Below, one piece after another: positions 1 through 11,600 of a stretch of DNA of 64,000 nucleotides. The stretch covers positions 361,001-425,000 of the forward strand of contig WPIO01000047.1 of assembly GCA_009760855.2 (NCBI GenBank), in the 5' to 3' direction. The translations under genes and the position numbers were made by a program. The number at the start of each line of letters is the position of its first letter. Positions within the stretch are counted from its first letter, which is position 1. Under the pieces are notes generated by a model, which made no database searches, was not told the DNA's origin, and saw only the letters and a program-made list of their open reading frames with translations. The stretch is from Cristatella mucedo. Lineage: Eukaryota > Bryozoa > Phylactolaemata > Cristatellidae.

Positions 1-141
1 CCTGTGCATGTCACCCCCTAACCATATGATTCTTGTTGCTTATTGAGCATGCTACTACTAACCATTCAATCATGCTTCCTTTGCAGCATACGTAAAGTGC
101 CTAGAAAGAGATTGAGTTCTCTGAGAGCGCTTGATTAAGTG

Positions 142-174
<33 letters not shown>

Positions 175-178
175 GGCT
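1..178 (+). mobile_element. LINE-A 3' UTR and ATT tail
   Basis: It has the same 3' UTR as the full copy (CCTGTGCATGTCACC..., CTAGAAAGAGATTGAGTTCT) and ends in an ATT repeat at about 144-173. The element continues off the left edge. Confidence 0.88.
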
Positions 179-179
179 T

Positions 180-815
180 GCGTACTGAAATAACGGTTTG
201 GTTTATCTCGCAGGATTAGCGTTTAGTAGGCATGCGTCCATGTGTTCAAGGTGCCGCCTCCGGCGTGCTATTTCGGCCCATCCAGCACGGTATTTCTAAT
301 CGACGATTCATTTTTCTTGGACGTGTACCGTGCGTTTGCTGCTCGATTTTAGATTCCTTATACCGCGACGTTCCGCCGTTCTTCTTGAATGCAGCCGAAC
401 ACTCCGAACGCCGTGGCAAGGTCTGTGCGTTAAGCTTAACAAACGTTTGCCAAAGAAACGGGCATGATTAATAGCGTTCGAGCGCATGTTGGATGCCACC
501 CGACCCCGGTCTCTTGATCGAGGTGTTCAGTTAGAAAAACTCTTCATTTTTACAGCCCCCTAAGAGAACTTAGTCTCTCTAGTCATGCGCTTTATATATG
601 CCGCAGGGTTCGAGTCCTTCACTCTGGTCGTTGAAGTCAACCCCCCTGCACCCACCTGACAGTGTATTATCTTGTCTGATTTGGTTTAATTTCTCGTGTA
701 GGGAATTTCTTGTTAAGTGGATATAAAAAAGGCTTTCTGGTTCTCTTGTACCTGACCTGCTGTCGGCAATTTGGCCTCTAACCAGCAGCCATTGCAGCTG
801 TCCTGGCTACTGTCT
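180..815. other. no gene recognised
   Basis: Short frames only, with no homology that I can see and no repeat match. Confidence 0.5.
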
Positions 816-818
816 GAT

Positions 819-940
819 GATAATAATATTTTTATTAATGCATTTGATATAGCGCTCTCGGAGCACTTAAATCTCTTTCTAAGCACTTTACATTTGCTGC
901 AAAGGAAGCACGATCGAATGGGTACAACGCACCATCATGT
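819..940 (-). mobile_element. LINE-A 3' tail fragment
   Basis: A minus-strand copy of the LINE-A end (AATCTCTTTCTAAGCACTTT then ACATTTGCTGCAAAGGAAGC) preceded by AAT-type repeats. Confidence 0.75.
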
Positions 941-1192
941 GTACTCCTCAGGCAGCCCTTTTATTCTGTGCATGCATTATTGTGCACTGCCGAGCCATTT
1001 TTTGTTCCAAAACCACCCGACAGCTGGCTGCAGTTTATGATAGACATATGCCACCAACGCATGGATTTGTGCTCCACTGCCGAGTCATCATCTGGGAGCC
1101 ACTGTCAACTCCCTCAACGGCTCGACAGCAGGCAGCTACTTAGGTAGACTGGTTCCTCAAAGGGCCACCACCAATTGCTTAAGGCTGCTCTG

Positions 1193-1243
1193 ATTTTGTG
1201 AGAAACCCCCGACTCTTCTCGAGTCAGGGGTTTCTCACAAAAT
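1193..1243. repeat. inverted repeat with 23-bp arms
   Basis: Arms 1193-1215 and 1221-1243 pair with one mismatch around a five-base loop (ATTTTGTGAGAAACCCC against GGGGTTTCTCACAAAAT, then GACTC against GAGTC). Confidence 0.95.
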
Positions 1244-1247
1244 TATA

Positions 1248-1770
1248 TGCTCAATCCAAAAATGCTGACATCAACGATCATTCTTATTCTTAGCTGCTCC
1301 CAGATCAGCATCCAGCATCGCACTTAGCGATCCTTGCAGGTTGCTTTTGCTTTTTTGTCGGCTAGTTAGACAAGCTAAGATAGTATATCCTCGGTGTGTC
1401 AAACAACATTAAACTCGTGGCACTTTTTTACAAACTCCTGCATGTTCTCTTTAAGCTTGCCCCTGTTGACATTACCTCATTAGTCATGTATAGTGTAAGA
1501 AGACTTTTAGCCTTCAAATAGTAGATCCAAATGTAAGGCTCTTCTTCTGAGATATATGGATTTGCTCCTGCCCACCATAACTGTAGTATGGCCTCAGTCT
1601 CATATTGTATCACTGCATCTTTCACAGAGGCTGTTTTCAGGCAACTTATTTTAGGCAAAGTAACTAACTTTCTCCCAGTCTCACTCCTGCTATTCTCACT
1701 GAAGGTATTAGAACGAGTAATGACTGACCAGCTGAACTCTCATACTAAAAGATCATTCATAGATGAATGA
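1248..1770 (+). mobile_element. LINE-A decayed fragments
   Basis: 1248-1320 matches the NPKMLMSTINHLL region and 1660-1770 the YRPVSLLPFLSKTLERVVADQL region of the young copy. Both are full of changes, and the part between them is not recognisable. Confidence 0.6.
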
Positions 1771-2009
1771 TATATACATAAATGAGTTTTGCCCTAGGTC
1801 TTGAGCCAATCACTGCGCATAATCATAACTGCTGTTGGTGTGTCACGCCTTCTCAAGAATGTTCACAGAATGTGTCTCAGCTACTGTTTTGGATCTCTTG
1901 GCAATATTGTATACCATTAATCGACATATTTTCTTTGATACTGTCGTATTACTTGTGCATAAGTCGTATTGAGCAGCTGTTTAGGCTAATAATAGTAAAT
2001 GGTTTTATG

Positions 2010-2045
<36 letters not shown>

Positions 2046-2640
2046 GTAATAATATGTTACAGCTCTTAGAGAACTCAATCTCTTCCTTCCTCGGCACTCT
2101 ACATATGCTGAAAATGAAGCATCTCAATTGGTTTGAGATAACTTGCATAGTGTCAGCAGGAGTAATCACACATAGCACAATTCTTGCAGACAGGGCAAAA
2201 GCAGTGAGGGGGAAGGTTTTTTATCTTCTTCAGTAAATGTCATGGAGACTGGGTGGATGTCGAGACGTCAGGTAGTGTAGAATTTCAGGTCGTGGGAGTA
2301 CATGAATTAAAATACGATCTTCAAAGTATTTAAGATTGTATCTATCAGATAGACGACTTCAGTCAGAAGTCAGATTAGGAAGTAGTTTGGATTGACTTTA
2401 GGAGTCAGAAAATGAGAGAATCAAAATGTAGATGGCAGAAGCTTTAAGTCAATATGCAGATGGAAGGGGAGCTCTTGCAGGACGGTAACACGTGGTGTAA
2501 TGTTTACGACAGACCAGCCTAGCTGCAGAGGTTTGTACAATCTGTAAGCATCGTATTGCAGGCAGAGGGTCTGCAGCTAGTGATTTAACATAGTCTAGAA
2601 GGGATGCTGCTATTGCATAGAGTAACTTTACCGATTTATC
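2010..2640 (-). mobile_element. LINE-A decayed copy, RT C-terminus and 3' end
   Basis: An (ATA)n tail at 2010-2053 is followed by the minus-strand end sequence and a diverged C-terminal region; GACAGACCAGCCTAGCTGCA at about 2510 is the clearest match. Confidence 0.7.
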
Positions 2641-2644
2641 TCGT

Positions 2645-3810
2645 CTAAAAAGCCCACATCTTTGCTAGTGATAACTACACTCGTGTCTGTGGGTATTTAC
2701 GCACTCGATACAACGCGTATCTCTGGCTGTGCTGATGCTGCAAGGAGCGGTCTTTCTGCCCAGGAAGTCAGTCCCAGCAACATAAATAATCTCCACATTA
2801 TACGTCCACCGTTGATCAAGGCTTTAACAGATGTGTATAAAATCAACCTATCTAACCCTGAACAGCCACTATTTTCCTCACTCCTTTTAAGAGCAGGGCT
2901 GTAAAGAACATAATTGTGAAAATGTTTCTAGGCAAGAGAGTGTGGAGGATTTTCACAATGTGTCAGCCCTTCACCGTGTTTGCCTCTGGCTGTTTCGTGG
3001 TGCTAGTTTGTGGTGCTGTTCAATTCTCTTGGTGAGAGAGCGTCGGAAATTGTTTGGGTTTATGTCCTGCCTTCCCGGCATCATCTCATTCCTGGCATTG
3101 TTGAATCGAGTGTTTACCTCGATGTGGTCTAGAATGCTGTAATTCGGTCTGCCAGTAGACTTTTTGAAAATGAGTTTGTTTCAGCTGCATGTTGATCCAT
3201 ATTATACCGAAAAATGTATCTGAAAATTGTTTTGTTATGACTCGTTTGTTGTCATTAGTTGCCCCTCTGTCTGATTAAAGCCCAGGCGAGCATCTAAGGG
3301 ATGACTTAGACCAGCAGCTGAGAACCAATTAAAATCTATCTTCTCAGGCAGATATTTTTTTGGAACGACTTCGAATGCTCTAGAATCGGCACGGCACGAC
3401 CCCGTTTAGAAGCTGGTGGTATCCATGCCTAGCTCGGAGCTGGCGGTCACTACTAACCACCTGAGTTGTCCTATGTCTTACTGGCGTAGAAGTTTTTTAA
3501 TATTTGTTAGAGCTTAATTAATATTGTAAGGCATTGTGCACAGCATTTCTTGCTCTTCAGCTCGGAGAATATCTGCTTGCTTGTCCTACAGCAGACCCCA
3601 TCGGCCATTTGCTGGGGATGTTCAAATACCCGTGGCCATGAGTGTAGGTGAAAGCGGGCAGGCTTGTCAACTGAGGAGCTGAAGTGGCCATCTAGTGAAT
3701 GTCATTTTTTACCAAGACATCCAGATTGCAAGCAGAAGCTACAAGAGACATACTGGCCAAGCCAATTTCGAGGGTACTGCTTGTCAATTACTGTGTAGCT
3801 TTTTGTTTTT
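2645..3810. other. unassigned DNA
   Basis: No recognisable gene or repeat. The 80-codon frame at 2662-2904 shows no family features. Confidence 0.5.
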
Positions 3811-3814
3811 GTAC

Positions 3815-3915
3815 AGCTAGTAAGTTGGTTTTATCCTCATTCAATTTGAGCAATCTTGCTACCATCCAAGTGCAAATGTCAGCAGACATGCAGTGAGAAA
3901 GTTGAGAGTTAGAGA
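3815..3915 (-). mobile_element. LINE-A short fragment beside the TG repeat
   Basis: GCTAGTAAGTTGGTTTTATC and the following 80 bases match the [12 protein letters not shown] region on the minus strand. The (TG)n tract begins immediately after. Confidence 0.7.
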
Positions 3916-3919
3916 GAGA

Positions 3920-4039
<120 letters not shown>

Positions 4040-4057
4040 GATAACTTTTGGTGTGCA

Positions 4058-4235
4058 GTGATGGGGCACACTAGGCAAGGCGGTTGCTCTTCACGACCTT
4101 GGTTCCGAGGTCGTGGGTTCGAATCCTGCGGTATCCTTTATTGCCACTGCAAGCGGAGGTGGTAGCCTTTAAGCCTCTTGTGGAGCTATGCTAAAAGAGG
4201 CCATTGAATCAGCCAGTATTTGTTATTTATTTATT
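4058..4235 (+). mobile_element. SINE-A, tRNA-derived
   Basis: It has a tRNA-like head with a B box (GGTTCGAATCC at about 4118) preceded by the GACCTTGGTTCCGAGGTCGT arm. The body contains TATTGCCACTGCAAGCGG and the end is GAGGC...TGAATCAGCCAGTATTTG. It follows the (TG)n tract. Confidence 0.87.
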
Positions 4236-4239
4236 TTAC

Positions 4240-5090
4240 TGAATGCATGCAAGTAGAGAGTTTCAGTGAGGGTGCTCCCTTCATGACAAGGGCTGGATTG
4301 GCATGTGTTAGTAGCCCGAGTTGTGCCTGCTTCTGTACGGTCAGGGTACAGTCAGTGAGGCCAGTGTGTGAAAGGCTACATATTCAAGCTGGGGCTGCTA
4401 GCGGTGCACCTGTGTGTGCACTGATCTTCTGTGTTCGATCTTTCCTCTCGTGTTTTGTTACAAAACCAGCAAGCGAGCCAGCCTTAATGGCACTGGTCCT
4501 GTTACTGTCTGGTCCTTACTCTGCTGCACTTATCCAGCTACTACTGTACTTAGCAAGTTTTGTAAGATCTTCTTGAGACGGTGCTGTCTTGCATTTCAGT
4601 CTGCTGTAGCATGTTATGAATTGTGTACTACTAAGAAGAATAAGTCATTTGCACGGCAACCGAAGAGAACATCTCTTTGTGTGCACTGAACATATTCTGT
4701 AAAGAATCTCTGTTAATTGGTTTGTGATGCGTAAGCGTTTGTTAGATGAAGTGAAAGAAAAGTGAAGCTCTGCTACTTGATAGCAGATTCATCGACATAT
4801 CGACAGAAGACTCATAAGTGGCTTTCACTCCCACTTGCAACAGACCAGGATGGATTGCCTGGAGCAGACCTCCAGCCAGCCTATGCATGCTCTGGGTCGT
4901 GGGGTGTAGCCACGTCACACCGAGACTAAGAAAGACCCTGCTGGCTTGCTCCTGTGCTGACCTTTGCTGCTCTATATATTGCACGAGCCGCTGTCCTCGT
5001 GACCAGAAGCATCCCTACCTCTACTTGACTGGCGTGGCAGCGTTCGTTCTTCTTTAGCCAGCATCGGGAATGGGGGGCACTGCCGCTGAG
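4240..5090. other. unassigned DNA upstream of POP4
   Basis: The missing first POP4 exon could be here, since an exon of a few codons would not be visible. No conserved peptide was found. Confidence 0.4.
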
Positions 5091-5094
5091 GGGA

Positions 5095-5272
5095 AAAATC
5101 CTAGCTGATTAAGCAGCCTCTTTTTGTATAGCGACAGAAGAGCCTCTGCGGCTATCACTGCCGCTTGCAGTGGCGATAAAGGATCGCCCACCTTAGGAAT
5201 CGAACCCACGACCTCGGAACCGAAGTCGTGAAAGCAACCGCCTTACCTAGTTTGCCATCACGGCTGCTTGTG
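5095..5272 (-). mobile_element. SINE-A upstream of POP4 exon 5377
   Basis: A minus-strand copy with the B box as GGATTCGA-type GGAATCGAACCCACGACC, followed by the arm and CGCCTTACC. The tail TTAAGCAGCCTCTTTTTGTA lies at the left. Confidence 0.88.
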
Positions 5273-5376
5273 GAATGCCGTGCTGCAGGAACGCTAGCAG
5301 GGGTTGTGTCACTGCTCGCTTTGTGCTGTCTCGCCTCAATGCCAGTTTCTGACGATTTGCCTTTTTACATTTTTAG

Positions 5377-5618
5377 CTAAAAGCGAATTCCAGTTTTGCC
5401 AGTGAGTTCCTTGCAAAGCACTTGCCCCGAAAACGACTTCGCCAGAACGAGCACGAAGTGGATGTCCACCAGGGCTTTATGCTGGACAATGCAGTCCGAA
5501 AGCCAAGCTCGTCCGGTGCTTTACAGTGTGTGGGAACGCCACGCCCTCGTGGCATGCAGCGGCTCAGTGCCAGGCAGCTACGCAAGGCTGCCTTGTTCGA
5601 TGTGCCTAAGGACATGAA
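5377..5618 (+). CDS. POP4: POP4 exon (N-terminal half)
   Basis: The acceptor is a pyrimidine-rich stretch ending TTTTTAG at 5376, and the exon opens in phase 0. The donor is GTATGC at 5619, leaving phase 2. It encodes residues 1 to 80 of the joined protein, with an [11 protein letters not shown] helix near residue 7 and [17 protein letters not shown] near its end. Human RPP29 has KGLSARQRRELRLFDI in the same place, directly before its PLHELW block. The middle of the exon (about residues 20-60) is diverged, as is usual for this linker. A SINE-A copy lies just upstream at 5095-5270, in the presumed first intron. Confidence 0.87.
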
Positions 5619-8600
5619 GTATGCTGCATTCGAAGCGCGAGCCGCGAGAGTTGTTGGAGGGGGGTTGTCGGCTGATTGATGAGGGGGAGGGGCGGTCAAG
5701 CAGCAATCTCAGCTTCATCAATCTGACTCTGACTGTGACTTTCTCTCCATTCTTTCCCTTGGAATTGCCTTGTGGTGGAATGTCAAGAAAATGCTAGATT
5801 ATTTCTTATTTTGGTCGGCTAGGTTTTGCCATACATTTCCATGATTGCAGAAACTAAGGCTCCTAGACTGTGATTAAATGCACACAAAAATTACCCAACC
5901 GAAATCGAAAGTATTTTAGAATCTTATAAAACAAGCAGAGCTGAAGTTGCATTTCAAATTTCACCATAGTACATAAAATATTAGCCGAGTTATAGGATGT
6001 ACGAGGCATAAAGCTACACTAAAGTGACCACGTCTAAGTTGGTCCATGCATTCGTGACATCCCGTCTCGACTTCTGCAACTCACTGCTTACTGGCCTATC
6101 GGCATGTGCGATCAGGCGATTGCAGCTGGTTCAAAACTCCGCAGCTAGGCTTGTCTGTCGTGAGGGTCTCAGTTGCCACATTACACCACTTCTCGCCGAC
6201 CTGCACTGGCTACCAGTCAAGCAACGGATTGACTTCAAGGTTTTGTCGCTCACTTTTAGGTCCCTTCATCCTTTGGCTCCAGCCTATCTCTCATATATAC
6301 TCCCCCATCAAGCCAAGCATCGTACCACCCGCTTTTCGGAATCCAACAGTCTAGAAATACCTCGTACAAACCTTAAATCCATTGGAGACCGTGCATTGAG
6401 TTCATATGCTCCCAAAGCCTGGAACTCCCTCCCGACTTGCGTCAGAACATCCCATGACTTGACCACATTTAAAAAGAACTTAAAAACACACCTGTTTAGG
6501 ACAGCATTTAGTGGGTCCCCTTTATTTGTTTTTCATGTGCTTATGCGTGCTGATACTGCATGCTACCACTAACCACATTTGCATGCTGACCCTGTGCACG
6601 TCACCCCTAACCATGTTATTCATTTTGTTGGTTTATCAAGCATGATGTTACTCGCGATTCAATTGCATTTCCCTCTGCAGCAAATCTAAAGCACCTAGAA
6701 AGATATTGAGTTCTCTGAGGGTGCTTTATCAAGTGCATTATTATTATTATTACTATTGTAAGCTGTGTAAAAGTCACAAGAATGCGCCTTAACAAGCTTC
6801 ACCCGTGTACCTAGATCTACCAAGGTTCAACGACTTGGGATGCAAGTTGCATACGATGCAGATTGCTAAATTTTCAATGAAAAAATATTAGCTGATTTAA
6901 CAGCCTCATCTGTGTAGCCGTAGGAGAATCTTAACAGAAATCACCGCTGCTTGCAGTTGCCAATAAAGGATTGCCGACTGCATAATTCGAACGTACGACC
7001 TTGGTCGTGAAAAGCAAGCAACGTACCCTCTGGGCTAGCACGGCCCTCGAATTAGTTTATATGTTGCCATTGCCAGTATATCACCAACTTAGTCCTAAAC
7101 TAGGTTACCTACTACTTCAGTGAGCGATTCCACTGTATATACGTTAATAGCTGTTGGTCAGACAGGAAGCTCTTAAAGTTGAGGGTATCTCATAGTTCCA
7201 TCTTGGGAACCCCTCCTTTTCACCATCTATACTCACCATGTGGCCGATATCATCGCCAAAGCTAGCCCTTGGCTTGCGTTTGTGCACCGATGCCACTCAG
7301 CACTGCCCATCCTTTGACCCCTCTAATTCTTGCTCTTCATCCGACTCACTTAATTTCCGGGCAGCCAACATTGACGATATTTGCACTTGAATGGCTACTA
7401 ACTTTCAAAAGCTTCACCATGATTAGACCCCCTTAATACTTATGGGCAAGCCTACAGTGACCTTAATTTGGAAGACCCAAGCTCCAAAATTGATTTATTT
7501 AGCATCACTTCTGTGGCTTCTGCCTACACACAATATGAAAGTGCTATTCCGAAATGACGTGGATCGGTTGAGCACGTTTTTTCCACTATCAAGTTGCCTT
7601 GTGTTCAGCTGAGGTGCATTGCCCAAATCAGGGCCTGCTTTAACAAGGGTGCAACAGTCCAGTTGCCACGTTTGTGATATCACGTCTAGATTTCTGAGAT
7701 TACCTCTGTTCAGTACTCTCGGCCGGTTCAGTACTCCCTGCCAGTTCAGTGCTCCCCTAATCGGCTGCAACTGATGCAACTATCAGTAGCTCTTTCGGTC
7801 TGACGTCAGCTGCATAGCTGCCACATACCGATTCTATCTAAGCTTTACTGTCTCCTTATCAAAGCATCGAACCGATTTCAAAATTCTCTCATGCCTAAAA
7901 TCGCTTCACTTGCTTGCACTAGCTTGCACCTGTCGGACCTCCATGCTACTCCAGTGTGCTCATGCATCACGGCAGTTCTCGTGGTCAATGGAGGCGGAGG
8001 AACGGGCAGCGGTGGCAGCTCAGTGACCAGTTTTGATTGATATATAGGGGATATGAAAGAAAGAGAAGCCTTTCAGGGGGTCTTCGGTTATTTCAGGCAG
8101 TTTGTCGATTTCAAATAGATCTAGTGTCATCGAAAGTCATTGGAACCATGGCGACTGGATAAAGGGTCTCACAGTATTTAATGTCCATAGGTGACGAAAT
8201 TTCTTCTACGGTCAAATAGCATAGAGATATGGTTCTTTAAACTTAGACAGAATTCGGCAGCAGACGAAAATGCTCGTAGCTTTTGGTAACCGGAGCTGAC
8301 AATTCCAGCTTATGTAAGTGCCTAGATTGAAATTGTAATCTCATATGGTGCTATGCAAGCGTCTTATTATTGCTGCTTTTGTTATTTCCATATAAAGCTG
8401 AAGTGAAGCGTTTTAATGTGGGCCCTTATGCATTCAATTTGAAGAAGAGAGGTCATTCTAAAGCTAAAACCCGAGTGAACTTCTAGCTATGCCCTTGTAG
8501 ATAAAAAAAAAACTATTACACAACTCTCAAGCCGACCTACTACCTGCAATTGGAGAGAAGATGGGGGTAGCTCTCTATTACTTATCTCCATATCTATGCT

Positions 8601-11600
8601 AGTACGTGTGGCAGTGGGGCATGCTCCTGTAGGACACCTTGAGCGAGAGAAAGTTAAGTCTGTGTGGACAGGGTTTAAGGGCAAGAAAAATAAGACATTG
8701 TATAGCATCCTGTGAAAACCAAATCTCTTTATGGGCACTTTACAAATGGTATAAAGTAGTTTATAGTGGTGGCTGTATCTCTAGCGCACTCGACACCACA
8801 GCAGCTGTGATCGGTAGCCACTAGCCCACTTCTCATTGCACAGCAGAACGAAAGTATGTTGTCTATTGACTGGTCAGCTGGCGAGAAAATTAGCAATGTG
8901 TAAGAATGGTAAACACGAGTCCCACTGTCTTTTGTAGAGATAAAAAAGAATCCGTTGCCAGTAGACTTGTTGGGTTTAGCTGACTTCTTGTCTCGGGTGA
9001 CCCGAGGATACGAGATGTTGGTAAAGTTAGCCTGATTCATCGGCTGCCTTTCTGCAGCAGCATGGGATTCTTGGCGACTGTCACTATGCTTGCAGCAGGT
9101 AATACAAAAAAGCCTGCCTCCCGAAGCTGGGAGTAGAGCAGACTATGGGAAACTTGGTCTTAAGAACTTTCAACTTCTGTCTCTTCTAATAAAAAGAAAA
9201 CTCCCTTTAGCCAACAGCCGGGCCTGTTTAGTATTACATTGTTTAATTTTTATTTATTGTCAAATTATTTAGTGTTTGAAAGTGTTTAGTGTAAACGGTG
9301 CCTCTCCGGCTTTCGCCTTTTTCTTTCTTTTTTCATCTTCTTGTTCACCTTTCCCTCACTTCCTTTCAGCTGCTTAAGTTATGTACATGTTCTCCATTCC
9401 GTCAACCTTATTCAGTAGTTTTGCTTTTAGTAATCTTATAAACAGTTTTGCAGCCACTTGTGTATAAGCTCCTTATTCAAGAGATTTTGCTGCTAAGCAC
9501 AATCACTGCACAAGGCGTGTCTACGCGTTATCTTTCTTGACCGTTTGGCCAGATTCCAAGACTTCATGCCGCTGCACACCTTGTGGTTACAGTATATGGA
9601 CGATGCTCTTCACCTGAAGTAAGTGTTGGGCGTTATTGCAATCAATTATCTGTTGCCAAAATTGAATCATGCATTGCTTGCCATCATACATTGAAAATTG
9701 CTCTTAGTTTGGGTCCCATTTTGCACATTTGGAGGGTCATGTGCATTAAACCATTTACCAAATCGACTGCCATTGCATTGAATGCTCACTTACCTCTAGT
9801 GTGAGTGGTAGTGACCTGTGCCTCCAGTAGTTATGCCTATTGCTAGTGTTGCAGTTCACTCACTGTGCCATAAGTATGGATAACGTGTATGTATTTATTT
9901 TACTTTAAAATTGGTCACTGCCAGGCTAATATCTTAAAAGTGTGCCCAGTGCTAAGGCTGTGCTAGTCAGACCTGGCTATGCCTTGGTTTTCAATACTGC
10001 CAAATTCGCCGGTCACCTGTTTTTGTGGCTCACGGCTATGCTGACGATATTGTGTCGGCGATTGCCTATAGCCTGTTCACAGAACAGCCAGCTCTGCTTT
10101 TCGTGGTAGTGTTATCCCTTGGAAAAACGTGATTCGTGACAGGAGCTCAGTTCTGCTTGCCAATTTTGCTTAGAAGTTGACACACGTTTGCTGCTGGATC
10201 TCTGGATGCTTTGTAAGATACTTTTTGGGTTTCCAAGCGGCTGCCTACCTTGCCCATTCTTTTTTTAGTGAAACGACTCGTGATACTTTTCTATTTTATC
10301 CGAATGGTATCTGATTTCTTTCGTAGTTTAAATGAAGCTTGTTGTCGAATGTAAGTCAAATGTTAATCATTATGTGGTGAGAAAACAGAGTCCATCATTG
10401 CAGTCTTTCTATCAGCTTGTCGTGGTAGTATGAGTTTTTGACAGTTCGTGGTAGCATCTCTGATTATGGTTTGCTTGGCGTTGGCGCTGCCAATCAAAGG
10501 AAGAAAATTTGGCCGATGAATGCTTCTTTGTGCAAGATAACGACTATATAATGGAATATTTCTCTGTAACTCCACAAAGACTAAGTGGTGTTACAAGCGA
10601 GAGTTTTCTATAAAGGACTCAGAGCCTAAATGCCTTTTACTGTACATATGGTAGCCAACATACCTCATCTCACTCTAAAAAGACGTAGTGAAAAGCATAG
10701 CTGAGTCAAGAGGGCAGTCGAGGTAGTGAGTAGCATGCAAGTAGCAGCTCAGGACGGTTGCAAAGGACTAGACACTATCGGGGCAGCTGCAGAGGGCCAT
10801 AGCCCATCAATGAACCAAGAATGTGAGTGTGAGCTACTGACCATCCATCTATCGACCATCTAGTCTTGGCAATGCAATACATGCTTCCTTTGTCTATGGC
10901 CCGTAATGGAGATCGCTTTTTCATTTTAACTGTGCCATTCTCCGAAAAGCAGCCCCTTAACGGCCACCTTAACTACAAATGCAGGTCTGCCCTATATTCA
11001 ATGCTTTAGTCCATCATGCATCAGAACTAGTTGTCTGAGTTGGTCATGCAAAGGTTTTACTTGTAAATGCAGCATAGCAAGGGCCATTGAAATCTGTACA
11101 ATCCTCAGCTCGAAGATATAGTCAAACTCGTATCGAGTGCATAGCATAGGATGCATAACGAGCAGGTTGCCAGTAATCTCCTGCCTCTAACACACTTATG
11201 CCCTTGTCATTTTACCACGTGGCAGGCTAAATATTGAAGTTTCATGAGGAAACTTGTGGCTACGCACATATGTATTCTAACTCAGGTTTAGGCGTGCTCC
11301 TAAAGTTTGTGTGTCGGAATTTCGAGTAAATGCCAGTTTGACATTTTTTAGTAGGTTTGTCTTCAGAGGAGCCAAAGTCTTACCCTTAAGGTTGTTGATT
11401 ACAACATTCAGAACTTAAGCTTTCTAACAGGAATTATGCTCGAGTAGGCCTATTGTTTTAGATAGTTTGTGTCATTTGTTGTCGTGGCTAATGTATTGTT
11501 CTTCTGTCGGTCACCGGTATCATGTCATTGTTGGGCTCTATTTATTCTGCAAGTATGCATTGAGAATAAAGTTTTAAATTTCATTTTCTATTGACTGTCA

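Noticed and set aside
8639-8720. GLRARKIRH as the POP4 LSAR block
   Set aside because: The exon at 5377-5618 has the block [15 protein letters not shown] with correct phase and donor.
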